The notes under the pieces were generated by a model that searched no databases, was not told where the DNA came from, and worked only from the letters and a program-made list of their open reading frames with translations. From NCBI GenBank assembly GCA_947500435.1, contig CANMRV010000001.1, forward strand, positions 310,001 through 374,000: 64,000 nucleotides of DNA, read 5' to 3'. This DNA comes from an uncultured Flavobacteriaceae bacterium. GTDB taxonomy: Bacteria > Bacteroidota > Bacteroidia > Flavobacteriales > Flavobacteriaceae. The position numbers and the translations under genes are program-made. Shown here piece after piece: positions 54,387-61,660 of this stretch. Each line of letters begins with the position of its first letter. The stretch's first letter is position 1.

Positions 54387-54502
54387 ATTACTCTGTATAA
54401 AGATAAGGATTTTGCCATTGCAAGTTTAATTTTTTCCACTTCATAGATGAAATGGGCTACTTGACCAATTTAAATGGTGCGATGCCTGGTATTTTGTTTC
54501 TT

Positions 54503-54530
54503 GTTAGATTCTCCCCAAGAGAGTCTTAAC
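54503..54530. other. Inverted repeat upstream of the 54.6-kb gene
   Basis: GTTAGATTCTC and GAGAGTCTTAAC pair at most positions with one bulge around CCCAA. There is no T run, so an operator or leader structure is more likely than a terminator. Confidence 0.35.
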
Positions 54531-54573
54531 AGAACGCCTATCTGATTGCATGCGATTAAATAATTCGTGCGTT

Positions 54574-55710
54574 ATGATGAGAGTTACAGAATACGCAAAA
54601 TTTCTTTTTATTGGCTACTTTTTCTTCGGATGGGTATTGACCTGGGCAAATGCTACGAATGAACTGATGGGTACACTGACCGACTCTGAGTACATCTCTA
54701 AAGTTTCTGACTCAACGAGTTCAAAAAAGAAAAGAAAAGAATCAGAAAGGGTAAAAACTTCCAATTCAGCAAACTATTCTAAACAAAATGTAGTTCAAAA
54801 TACAAACTTGCGAAAAGATGTTTCTGAGTCCGTTCGCCGTGAGAAAGGTAATTCGGTTAGTACAAATAGCTATGCCATAAATGATGTATTTGAACCAAGC
54901 ACGCTGTCAAATGTGGTGAGTTTTAATATCTATGATAAAAGATTGAATGTTCATAGTTTTTCGGGTACGCAAAGCTCTATGTACAGTCTGAGCTTTACTT
55001 CTGAGAACAATGTGAATACGCGAAGGGATCTAATCGGCTTTGAATATCGTTTTAAAAAAATGGACTCCTTAAAATTCGGCTACTCGGCTAGGGCACGATT
55101 AGAGCGGGACAATGAAAGCCGAACCTATTATCAACTTGGTATTGGAGCTAACTTGAAGGGAGAGAAGAGATTGAACATGGTTGGGTTGGAGTATTTTCCC
55201 GTGAGAACTGGACCAGGTCACGTTCTTGAGATTTATCGAACACAATTTACGAATTACAATACATTTGAATTGACCAAAAGATTGAAACAAGTTGCAGCTT
55301 TCGAAACAAATTATTATTCCGATGAACACGCTGATTTTATAGTTTCTGCTCGGACAGAATTTCTTCTATTTGAATCAGAATTGTTTCGAGTATCTCCGCT
55401 TATGGAAGCCGCCTACGGATTGGGCACCATAAACCGTAGAGACAGCTACCCGTATTGGATGGCAGCCAAAAGGACCTACGGTGGTGGTGGATTTGCTTTG
55501 GGTATTGGTTCTGATAGTAGCGCGTTTCAAATGCTTGCCGATGCATCTATTTTTTCGGAGGCCGGTCAACCAAATTTTGAGCGCTATACGGGTAGTCTAT
55601 CCTATCGAGTTGAGAATTTCACAACCTTGAACGCAGGATTTGAAGTATATACGATTGATAATTTCTACTCCAATGTTATTCAATTAGGAATGGTCTACAA
55701 TTTTAAGTAG
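54574..55710 (+). CDS. Outer-membrane-type beta-rich protein, unknown
   Basis: 378 residues from the ATG at 54574, which opens a signal peptide ending WANA; the upstream ATG at 54550 adds eight residues. Residues 40-105 are Ser/Lys/Asn-rich and probably disordered. The rest has strand-turn repeats (SLSFTSENNVNTRRDLIGFEYRF, LSYRVENFTTLNAGFEVYTID) and ends QLGMVYNFK, close to an outer membrane barrel end. I recognise no family. It stands alone. Confidence 0.65.
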   Translation: MMRVTEYAKFLFIGYFFFGWVLTWANATNELMGTLTDSEYISKVSDSTSSKKKRKESERVKTSNSANYSKQNVVQNTNLRKDVSESVRREKGNSVSTNSYAINDVFEPSTLSNVVSFNIYDKRLNVHSFSGTQSSMYSLSFTSENNVNTRRDLIGFEYRFKKMDSLKFGYSARARLERDNESRTYYQLGIGANLKGEKRLNMVGLEYFPVRTGPGHVLEIYRTQFTNYNTFELTKRLKQVAAFETNYYSDEHADFIVSARTEFLLFESELFRVSPLMEAAYGLGTINRRDSYPYWMAAKRTYGGGGFALGIGSDSSAFQMLADASIFSEAGQPNFERYTGSLSYRVENFTTLNAGFEVYTIDNFYSNVIQLGMVYNFK

Positions 55711-55724
55711 TATCTAGCTGATAG

Positions 55725-58511
55725 TCATTCCTCAATTAATTCATAACCTTGGTTAATTCCTTTTTCTATTGCCGGAACGCCTTTTTCCATCCAAATGGGT
55801 TTGTAGGCACCTTTCAAGTAATAATCAAAAAACTGTGCCATTCGAATATTGAAATCTTTTCGGTTCTGTAATTTTAGTGGCCAATGGGGTTCTCCATTAT
55901 AATTCAAAAACCAAGAGGGTTTGCCCAGTCTTCTTAAGCTCACAAAAAACTCGATACCCTGGTACCATGGTACGGCCCCATCGGCATCATTATGCATAAT
56001 CAATAAGGGCGTATTTATTTTGTCGATATTGAAGATGGGTGAATTTTCAATATACCTTGCTGGATATTCCCATGGTGTACCTCCGATTCTACTTTGCGTA
56101 TGTTCATATTGGAATTGACGGCTCAACCCTGTCCACCAGCGTATTCCACCATAGGCGCTAATCATATTGGGTACTGGAGCTCCTGATTCTGCAGCTTTAA
56201 AAATATCAGTTCTTGTTACCAAATAGGCAATTTGATAACCACCCCAACTATGACCTTGCACTCCGATATTGTCTTTGTCAATAAATCCTTTTTCGATTAA
56301 TGAAGTAACCCCGGGAATTACACAGTTATAAGCACTCTCCCCCGGATACCCAACCCGGTATGCCACATCAGGATTGAAAATCACATAACCGCGACTGGTA
56401 TAGAAACTGTAATTGATGGTCGACCTTTCGGCTCTGGGAGCTCTATGGCGATGAAGTCCGTCAGAGCTGCGTTCATAAAAATTGACTATCAAAGGATATT
56501 TCTTATTAGGGTCAAAGTTTTCCGGTTTTACTAGCATTCCAGTAAGTTCTTTTCCATCCAAGGAAGTCCAGTTTACCAATTCGTTTTTACCCCAATTGTA
56601 GGATTCTTGTTGCGGGTTGGCATCACTTAGTGCAGTCACCTTTTTAAAGTTCATATCACTGGTATACAAATCAGGAAAAACTTCAAACGATTCCATTGTA
56701 AATAAGAGTTGATTGCTCAGTTTGGCTTTCTTGGCGTTAGCATAGCGATAAGGCCCTGAAATCAATGGTGCGAATTTCTTATTCTTGGGATTGTAGGAGG
56801 CGTACCCTGAATTTTTAGTTGCCTCATCAAAAGTTGTTAGTAGCCAATTTTTTTTCGGATCTAAGTAACGTTCTTCTTCATCTAACCATACGTGGCGATA
56901 TCGTGTTTTGGTCTCCCGACCTTTAGTCAATCGATTGCCTTCGCCGGTTTTTGGGTTAAATTCCCAAATGTCATAGCGGTCATATAATATTAGGGTTTTA
57001 TCTTCTTTTGTGAATCCGGCATAACCATAAGAATACGGATGGTCCGGGTAATCATGCCATTCACTATAAAAACCTTTATTCTTTGTGAGTTCAGTACGAG
57101 CACCTGAATCGGTATTATAGGCAACCCAAGTAGTATCCTTTCTACTATAGCCAAATGCATATTGGGCCTTCGGGCTCAACCTAAGGCGTTCTGTTTTTTT
57201 GATTTTAGTTTGAATGGTCCCAGTTAGCGTATTTACAACATGATAATCGTAATTACTATAACCAGTCCATTGGCTTTCTAGTTCATAAGGTTTTCGGGTA
57301 TTGACCAGGGCATAATCGGAATTACCTTCATCGCCCAACTGACTATCTGGATAATCGAAAGTCGCCAATTGCACCATATTTTTGTTTTTCAAATGAATTG
57401 CAGTTTGATACGACCGTATCGTATCGTTTTTCAACTGTAATTCTTGTACGGTATATAGCTGGGGTTCGTCATATGTCCATACTTCCACATTTACAATTTC
57501 GTCATTAGTAAGCGTAGTGTCTTTGATTACAGGGGGTTTACGTAGCCCAAAAAACAACTTGGATTCATCTTTTGAAAAACTCACTTTTCCATCTGAGGAG
57601 ACGAGATACCCTTTTGGGGAGCTTTGAGCATCTACCAATTTTTCTGCTTTTGGAGAACCTTCCTTCCAGAGGTATAATTCATTTGGGCGAATTTGAATTT
57701 TAGTGGTATCAGTATCTACAACAAAACCAAGATTTTTTCCTGATTCACTAAATTCAAGCTGAAAGTATTTGCCCTTTTTTGCACTGTAAATATTGTTAGT
57801 TTCATCATCTTTCAAGTTCAAAACGAATACTCCTGAATCACTTTCTTTATCAATACCGGTAGTTGTATATGCAAAAAAAGCTCCTTTTTTGGCAAACGTA
57901 AAATGGGTTACAAATTTTAGAGTGTCTTCTTTTTGGGTTTCCAGATTTCTTAGCACAACATGATAACCATTTTTCTTCCCAACTTTCTTGACCTTCTTTT
58001 TCTTTTCTTTTTTTTCTTGAAGGGAATCTTTTTCCTCATCCTTCTTATTTTCCTTGATTTCCTCTAGCATGTAAGCAATGTAACCCGACCATTTTTCGGG
58101 GACTTTGTAAGATTTTATCGGAGCAACTTTTATAAGTTTACCTGTAGTCAAGTTAAAGATACCTAATGAGTCTTTTGGCAAGTCTTTTTTCTTGACCTTT
58201 CTGCTCTTCATGCCAGTAACACTATCTTTCCAAGCTTTTATCGTGAAGAATACATGATTAGAGTCATAGCCGAACATTCCATTTGAACTTCGTTCGTGCT
58301 CAAAAACAGTGACTCCGTTAATGTCTTTAACTTTTAAGAAATTGTCTTTTTCTCCCTGTTCCAAAGAATACAGTACATGTTCTCCGTCAGGTGACAATAT
58401 TGAACCTTTAATGGTGTTCCATATGGCATAATCAGAGTGGTCAAGAACTTGCTTTTGGGCAAAAACTGAAAAGGAGATAAATAGAGCAAATAGCACAATA
58501 AATTTTTTCAT
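55725..58511 (-). CDS. S9 family prolyl oligopeptidase-type peptidase
   Basis: 928 residues, signal peptide ends VFAQ. An N-terminal beta propeller (to about 640) caps an alpha/beta hydrolase: catalytic Ser in GVQGHSWGGYQ (about 754), Asp in HNDADGAVPW (about 842), His in NGEPHWPLK (about 875). Near residues 165-185 a Lys/Glu-rich insert (KKDEEKDSLQEKKEKKKKVKK) interrupts the propeller. It cleaves peptides in the periplasm or at the surface. Single gene; convergent with the preceding plus-strand gene. Confidence 0.9.
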   Translation of the reverse strand: MKKFIVLFALFISFSVFAQKQVLDHSDYAIWNTIKGSILSPDGEHVLYSLEQGEKDNFLKVKDINGVTVFEHERSSNGMFGYDSNHVFFTIKAWKDSVTGMKSRKVKKKDLPKDSLGIFNLTTGKLIKVAPIKSYKVPEKWSGYIAYMLEEIKENKKDEEKDSLQEKKEKKKKVKKVGKKNGYHVVLRNLETQKEDTLKFVTHFTFAKKGAFFAYTTTGIDKESDSGVFVLNLKDDETNNIYSAKKGKYFQLEFSESGKNLGFVVDTDTTKIQIRPNELYLWKEGSPKAEKLVDAQSSPKGYLVSSDGKVSFSKDESKLFFGLRKPPVIKDTTLTNDEIVNVEVWTYDEPQLYTVQELQLKNDTIRSYQTAIHLKNKNMVQLATFDYPDSQLGDEGNSDYALVNTRKPYELESQWTGYSNYDYHVVNTLTGTIQTKIKKTERLRLSPKAQYAFGYSRKDTTWVAYNTDSGARTELTKNKGFYSEWHDYPDHPYSYGYAGFTKEDKTLILYDRYDIWEFNPKTGEGNRLTKGRETKTRYRHVWLDEEERYLDPKKNWLLTTFDEATKNSGYASYNPKNKKFAPLISGPYRYANAKKAKLSNQLLFTMESFEVFPDLYTSDMNFKKVTALSDANPQQESYNWGKNELVNWTSLDGKELTGMLVKPENFDPNKKYPLIVNFYERSSDGLHRHRAPRAERSTINYSFYTSRGYVIFNPDVAYRVGYPGESAYNCVIPGVTSLIEKGFIDKDNIGVQGHSWGGYQIAYLVTRTDIFKAAESGAPVPNMISAYGGIRWWTGLSRQFQYEHTQSRIGGTPWEYPARYIENSPIFNIDKINTPLLIMHNDADGAVPWYQGIEFFVSLRRLGKPSWFLNYNGEPHWPLKLQNRKDFNIRMAQFFDYYLKGAYKPIWMEKGVPAIEKGINQGYELIEE

Positions 58512-58647
58512 GAGGTGGGTTGAATTTAGTCGTTTAAATATAGGGGATAATCCAATACTATTTATGCAAATTAAGCTTGCCTTATTTATTCAGTATAGGT
58601 GGCAATAGTTCTCGTAAAGTATACGTTATCATTACAGTGTTAAATCC

Positions 58648-58655
58648 TATCTTTA
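58648..58655 (+). promoter_or_regulatory. -7 element of the 58.7-kb operon
   Basis: TATCTTTA differs from TAnnTTTG only in the last base and lies 34 nt before the ATG at 58690. Confidence 0.45.
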
Positions 58656-58689
58656 GATTTGCTACTAAAGACTTAAATGAACCAAAATA

Positions 58690-59139
58690 ATGGCCGGCAA
58701 AAAAAGACATTGGCTTTGGAATATCATAATCGTTATCACGGTTATTGCCTGTTTGATGGCCTTTGCTGCTCATTACAAGAATTGGACGCGAATTGAACCT
58801 GATAAAATGACAATACTATCCGGAATTTATTATCACGATTTGGCTTTCAAAGATTTGGATCAGGTGGAGTGGGTGGATAAAATTCCCCCAATGGTTCGAT
58901 TAAATGGTTTTTCTGCCTTTGAAAAAGGAAAAGGTGTTTATCAAGAATTTAAGGATACCCTTACCGATAGAAAGGTTTATGTTTTTGTAGATAATTTCGA
59001 AAATCAAAAAATCCATTTGGTTAACAAAGACTCTTCACAGCTTTTTTTGAATATGAAAGACTCTTTGGAAACGGTTGAAATGTTCGAATTCTTCAAAGGT
59101 AAAATAGAACTTCAGAAAGAAATGTCCGAAGGAAATTAA
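58690..59139 (+). CDS. Single-pass membrane protein, unknown
   Basis: 149 residues: a basic N-terminus (AGKKRHWLWN), one membrane helix (about 11-27) and an exported domain with ILSGIYYHDLAFKDLDQVEWVDKIPPMVRLNG. Strand-rich, PH-domain-like in feel, but no family is recognised. It precedes the DUF2141 gene by 6 nt, so the two are likely co-transcribed. Confidence 0.65.
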   Translation: MAGKKRHWLWNIIIVITVIACLMAFAAHYKNWTRIEPDKMTILSGIYYHDLAFKDLDQVEWVDKIPPMVRLNGFSAFEKGKGVYQEFKDTLTDRKVYVFVDNFENQKIHLVNKDSSQLFLNMKDSLETVEMFEFFKGKIELQKEMSEGN

Positions 59140-59145
59140 TAGTGA

Positions 59146-59568
59146 ATGCTTCAGCCTAAAACCCTTATTTTCTTTTTTTTATTGAGCTTGCCTATTCTGG
59201 CATTTTCACAAAACACACTTACAATCGTGGTCGAGGACGTGCAATCTTCCGATGGATATATTGCGGTGGGATTATATACTAGCAAAAACACATTTTTAAA
59301 AGATGAAGAAGCTTTTACAGGGGTTTTTGCCAAGGCAGTGAAGGGTGTTACACGTATTGATCTTCCCGATTTGCCTAATGGTGAATATGCCGTTTGCATT
59401 TTTCACGATGAAAATGCCAATAAGGAGATGGACACCAATTTTATAGGCATTCCCAAAGAGCCTTTAGGGTTTTCCATAGGGAAACTAAAAACCTTCGGTC
59501 CTCCCAGTTTTGATGAGTGTTCCTTCAAAATGACTTCTGATTTTGAAATTAAAATCCCCATTAAATAA
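59146..59568 (+). CDS. DUF2141 secreted protein
   Basis: 140 residues with signal peptide ending LAFSQ. The core NTLTIVVEDVQSSDGYIAVGLY and DLPNGEYAVCIFHDENANKEMDTNFIGIPKEPLGFS is the DUF2141 family pattern (HDxNxNxxLD-type loop). These are exported beta-sandwich proteins of unknown role, often near membrane proteins. Second gene of a two-gene transcript. Confidence 0.85.
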   Translation: MLQPKTLIFFFLLSLPILAFSQNTLTIVVEDVQSSDGYIAVGLYTSKNTFLKDEEAFTGVFAKAVKGVTRIDLPDLPNGEYAVCIFHDENANKEMDTNFIGIPKEPLGFSIGKLKTFGPPSFDECSFKMTSDFEIKIPIK

Positions 59569-59651
59569 CATCGTTTTAAGGTTTTGTTAATCCCTTGTTT
59601 TTAAATGGCGTATGTTGTATTTTGAAGTTCTAATCAATAAAAACAACAATC

Positions 59652-60017
59652 ATGGAAACAAAAGAAATCGCAGAAAAATTAGTGAAATGGTGTAAAGAAG
59701 GGGACTATGAAACACCTTATCAACATCTCTACAGCCCAAATATTGTTAGCATAGAAAATGATGGTAAGGGTGAAGGTGGTATTGCTGAAGGTTTTGAAGG
59801 TCTTCAGAAAAAGGGAGAATGGTGGCAAGAAAACTTCGAAATGCACAGCAGTACGGTATCAGAACCTATAGTCGCCGATAACTGGTTTTCGGTACGCTTC
59901 GAAATGGATACTACTCACAAACCTTCTGGTCATAGATCTACCATGTCTGAAATAGGTGTTTATCAGGTCAAAGACGGTAAAATCATAAAAGAGCAGTTTT
60001 TCTATGATGAAAATTGA
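59652..60017 (+). CDS. SnoaL/NTF2-like small protein
   Basis: 121 residues. The fold order (helix, helix, then strands) and segments KLVKWCKEGDYETPYQHLY, WFSVRFEMDTTH and MSEIGVYQVKDGKIIKEQFFYDEN fit the NTF2-like superfamily, close to SnoaL-type proteins. Cytoplasmic, no catalytic residues can be assigned. Monocistronic; it converges on the plug-domain lipoprotein gene with 3 nt between stops. Confidence 0.8.
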   Translation: METKEIAEKLVKWCKEGDYETPYQHLYSPNIVSIENDGKGEGGIAEGFEGLQKKGEWWQENFEMHSSTVSEPIVADNWFSVRFEMDTTHKPSGHRSTMSEIGVYQVKDGKIIKEQFFYDEN

Positions 60018-60020
60018 TAG

Positions 60021-60419
60021 TTATTGATAAGTGGTGATTTTTATTACACCGCTACTAGCTCTTGCGCCGTAAAAAGCAGCATCTGCAGTTGACAGCACTT
60101 CTATTTTTTTTACGTTCACACTTTCTACCAAGCCATTGAGCGATTTGAAAGAATTACCTACCGCGTAATCATCCAAAATATATAGAGGCTCATTATTAGA
60201 TTGCATCGAGTTATTCCCTTTGTTGAATATAGGTATTCCAGCTCTTACCGTAACACCGGGAAGTTTACGAATTCTGTTTAAAAGAGAAATGTTTTGTTTG
60301 TTTTTTTCGTCTAGCGTCTCCTCCAAAGGTTTTTCAGTTGTGGAAGCTTTATAACCCGATTTACATGATGTAAGGGCTACGGCGAAAAGTAATACTAGAA
60401 AACAGTTTAGGTTTCTCAT
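60021..60419 (-). CDS. Standalone TonB plug-domain lipoprotein
   Basis: 132 residues. Lipobox LTSC (Cys19). The mature part reads as a receptor plug: LPGVTVRAGIPIFNKGNNS, PLYILDDYAVG, and KIEVLSTADAAFYGARASSGVIKITT, but there is no barrel after it. Such barrel-less plug lipoproteins occur in Bacteroidota and their role is open. A -7-like TATCTTTT on the minus strand (60437-60444) lies 18 nt upstream of the start. Confidence 0.8.
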   Translation of the reverse strand: MRNLNCFLVLLFAVALTSCKSGYKASTTEKPLEETLDEKNKQNISLLNRIRKLPGVTVRAGIPIFNKGNNSMQSNNEPLYILDDYAVGNSFKSLNGLVESVNVKKIEVLSTADAAFYGARASSGVIKITTYQ

Positions 60420-60696
60420 GTGTGTTTGTTTTCCGTAAAAGATACTGTTATTTGCAAGTTGTAATGTAAACTTTAGTAGGGAATTCTGATTTCTACAAAA
60501 CTATTCCGTTTTCTTAGCTCTCTATTTTTTACGAATTGGCTAACACAATTACTCAATGATTGACAATAATGTTAAAATAGTTAGAAAATCTAATAAAATT
60601 CTGATTTAATCGTTTGATTATTTGAGGATTTAATGTTTGATTTTTTATAACCTGACAATCCTACCAACCCAAATTTAACCAAAATCTACTACCACT

Positions 60697-61209
60697 ATGA
60701 AAGCACGTCCCTGCTTTGTTTTGATATGCCTTTTCCTGGGCTTAACAACTTCCAACGCACAAAAAAGCGTCGATATCGACGGACGCTTACAGCCTATTCT
60801 CAATGAGTTTTTCGAAGAATGTAAGAAATATGATATCGATTATCATGAAAAACTTTTCCAACTTAAGAATATTGATATCACCAATTCTTTGCCTTTAGAA
60901 GAAGGAAATACAGTGCTAGGAATGGTAACTCGCGATGCCGAGGGAAAAGTCGAAAATATTCTAATTAATTGGGCCGCCATGCTTGACCCGGAAATGTTGA
61001 AAGTGGTTGCTTTTCATGAGTTTGCCCACCACTTTTTAGATTACAAACATACCTGTCAAGATTGCAATGAAATTATGGCCGTAACCAATACCAGCTACTT
61101 TGAAATTGCCCGGGATTGGGAGAATCAGGTGCAAAACCTATTCACTACATCGCCGGTTTATTTGGCAAAAGAAACTAAAGAACCCGTGGCTGCGGTATCC
61201 TTGCAATAA
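60697..61209 (+). CDS. Secreted HExxH protein (putative zinc metallopeptidase)
   Basis: 170 residues with signal peptide ending TSNAQ. HEFAHHFLDYKHTC (107-120) contains a HExxH zinc motif, and a CxxC pair follows at 120-123 (CQDC). The length is short for a metallopeptidase and a third ligand downstream is not certain (Glu125 is a candidate). Activity is inferred only from the motif. The 270 nt upstream shows no other gene. Confidence 0.6.
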   Translation: MKARPCFVLICLFLGLTTSNAQKSVDIDGRLQPILNEFFEECKKYDIDYHEKLFQLKNIDITNSLPLEEGNTVLGMVTRDAEGKVENILINWAAMLDPEMLKVVAFHEFAHHFLDYKHTCQDCNEIMAVTNTSYFEIARDWENQVQNLFTTSPVYLAKETKEPVAAVSLQ

Positions 61210-61270
61210 TTAGTTTATCAACTACTTAAACTTCTGGGTAATGGTTATCTTCGAATCATAAATTTTGAAT

Positions 61271-61657
61271 ATGGTTCTCTTAGCCCAATTTATAGGTGCT
61301 CTTTACGGATTGTTGGCAGTAATTTTTGGTGCTTTCGGAGCGCATGCACTAAAAAAGTCTTTTTCCGAAGATCAATTAAAAAGTTTTGAGACCGGAGTAA
61401 AGTATCAAATGTATCACGCCTTGGTTTTATTGATGCTTGGTTTCAATTTGAACCTGACCACATCTCTCGAAAAGTATATGATTTATGCTTTCATTTTGGG
61501 GACTTTTCTATTCTCTTTCAGTATCTACGGCTTGACGCTCAGCGCATCCAAGGGAAAAAAACTGAAATTTCTTGGTCCCATTACCCCAATCGGGGGTCTG
61601 TTTTTAGTAATAGGATGGAGCTTGCTTTTGTACTCTTTTATTCAGAACATTGTTTGA
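61271..61657 (+). CDS. DUF423 membrane protein
   Basis: 128 residues from the ATG at 61271; the frame could start at a TTG two codons earlier. Four membrane helices; GALYGLLAVIFGAFGAHALKK near the N-terminus and KYQMYHALVLLMLG are the DUF423 signature. A widespread inner membrane family of unknown function. Ends 3 nt before the DUF5916 stop. Confidence 0.88.
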   Translation: MVLLAQFIGALYGLLAVIFGAFGAHALKKSFSEDQLKSFETGVKYQMYHALVLLMLGFNLNLTTSLEKYMIYAFILGTFLFSFSIYGLTLSASKGKKLKFLGPITPIGGLFLVIGWSLLLYSFIQNIV

Positions 61658-61660
61658 TTC

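Noticed and set aside
60437..60463. GTTA and GTTG 11 bp apart upstream of the plug-domain lipoprotein
   Set aside because: Only two units and the -7 candidate is not at the 7-nt spacing of the other arrays.
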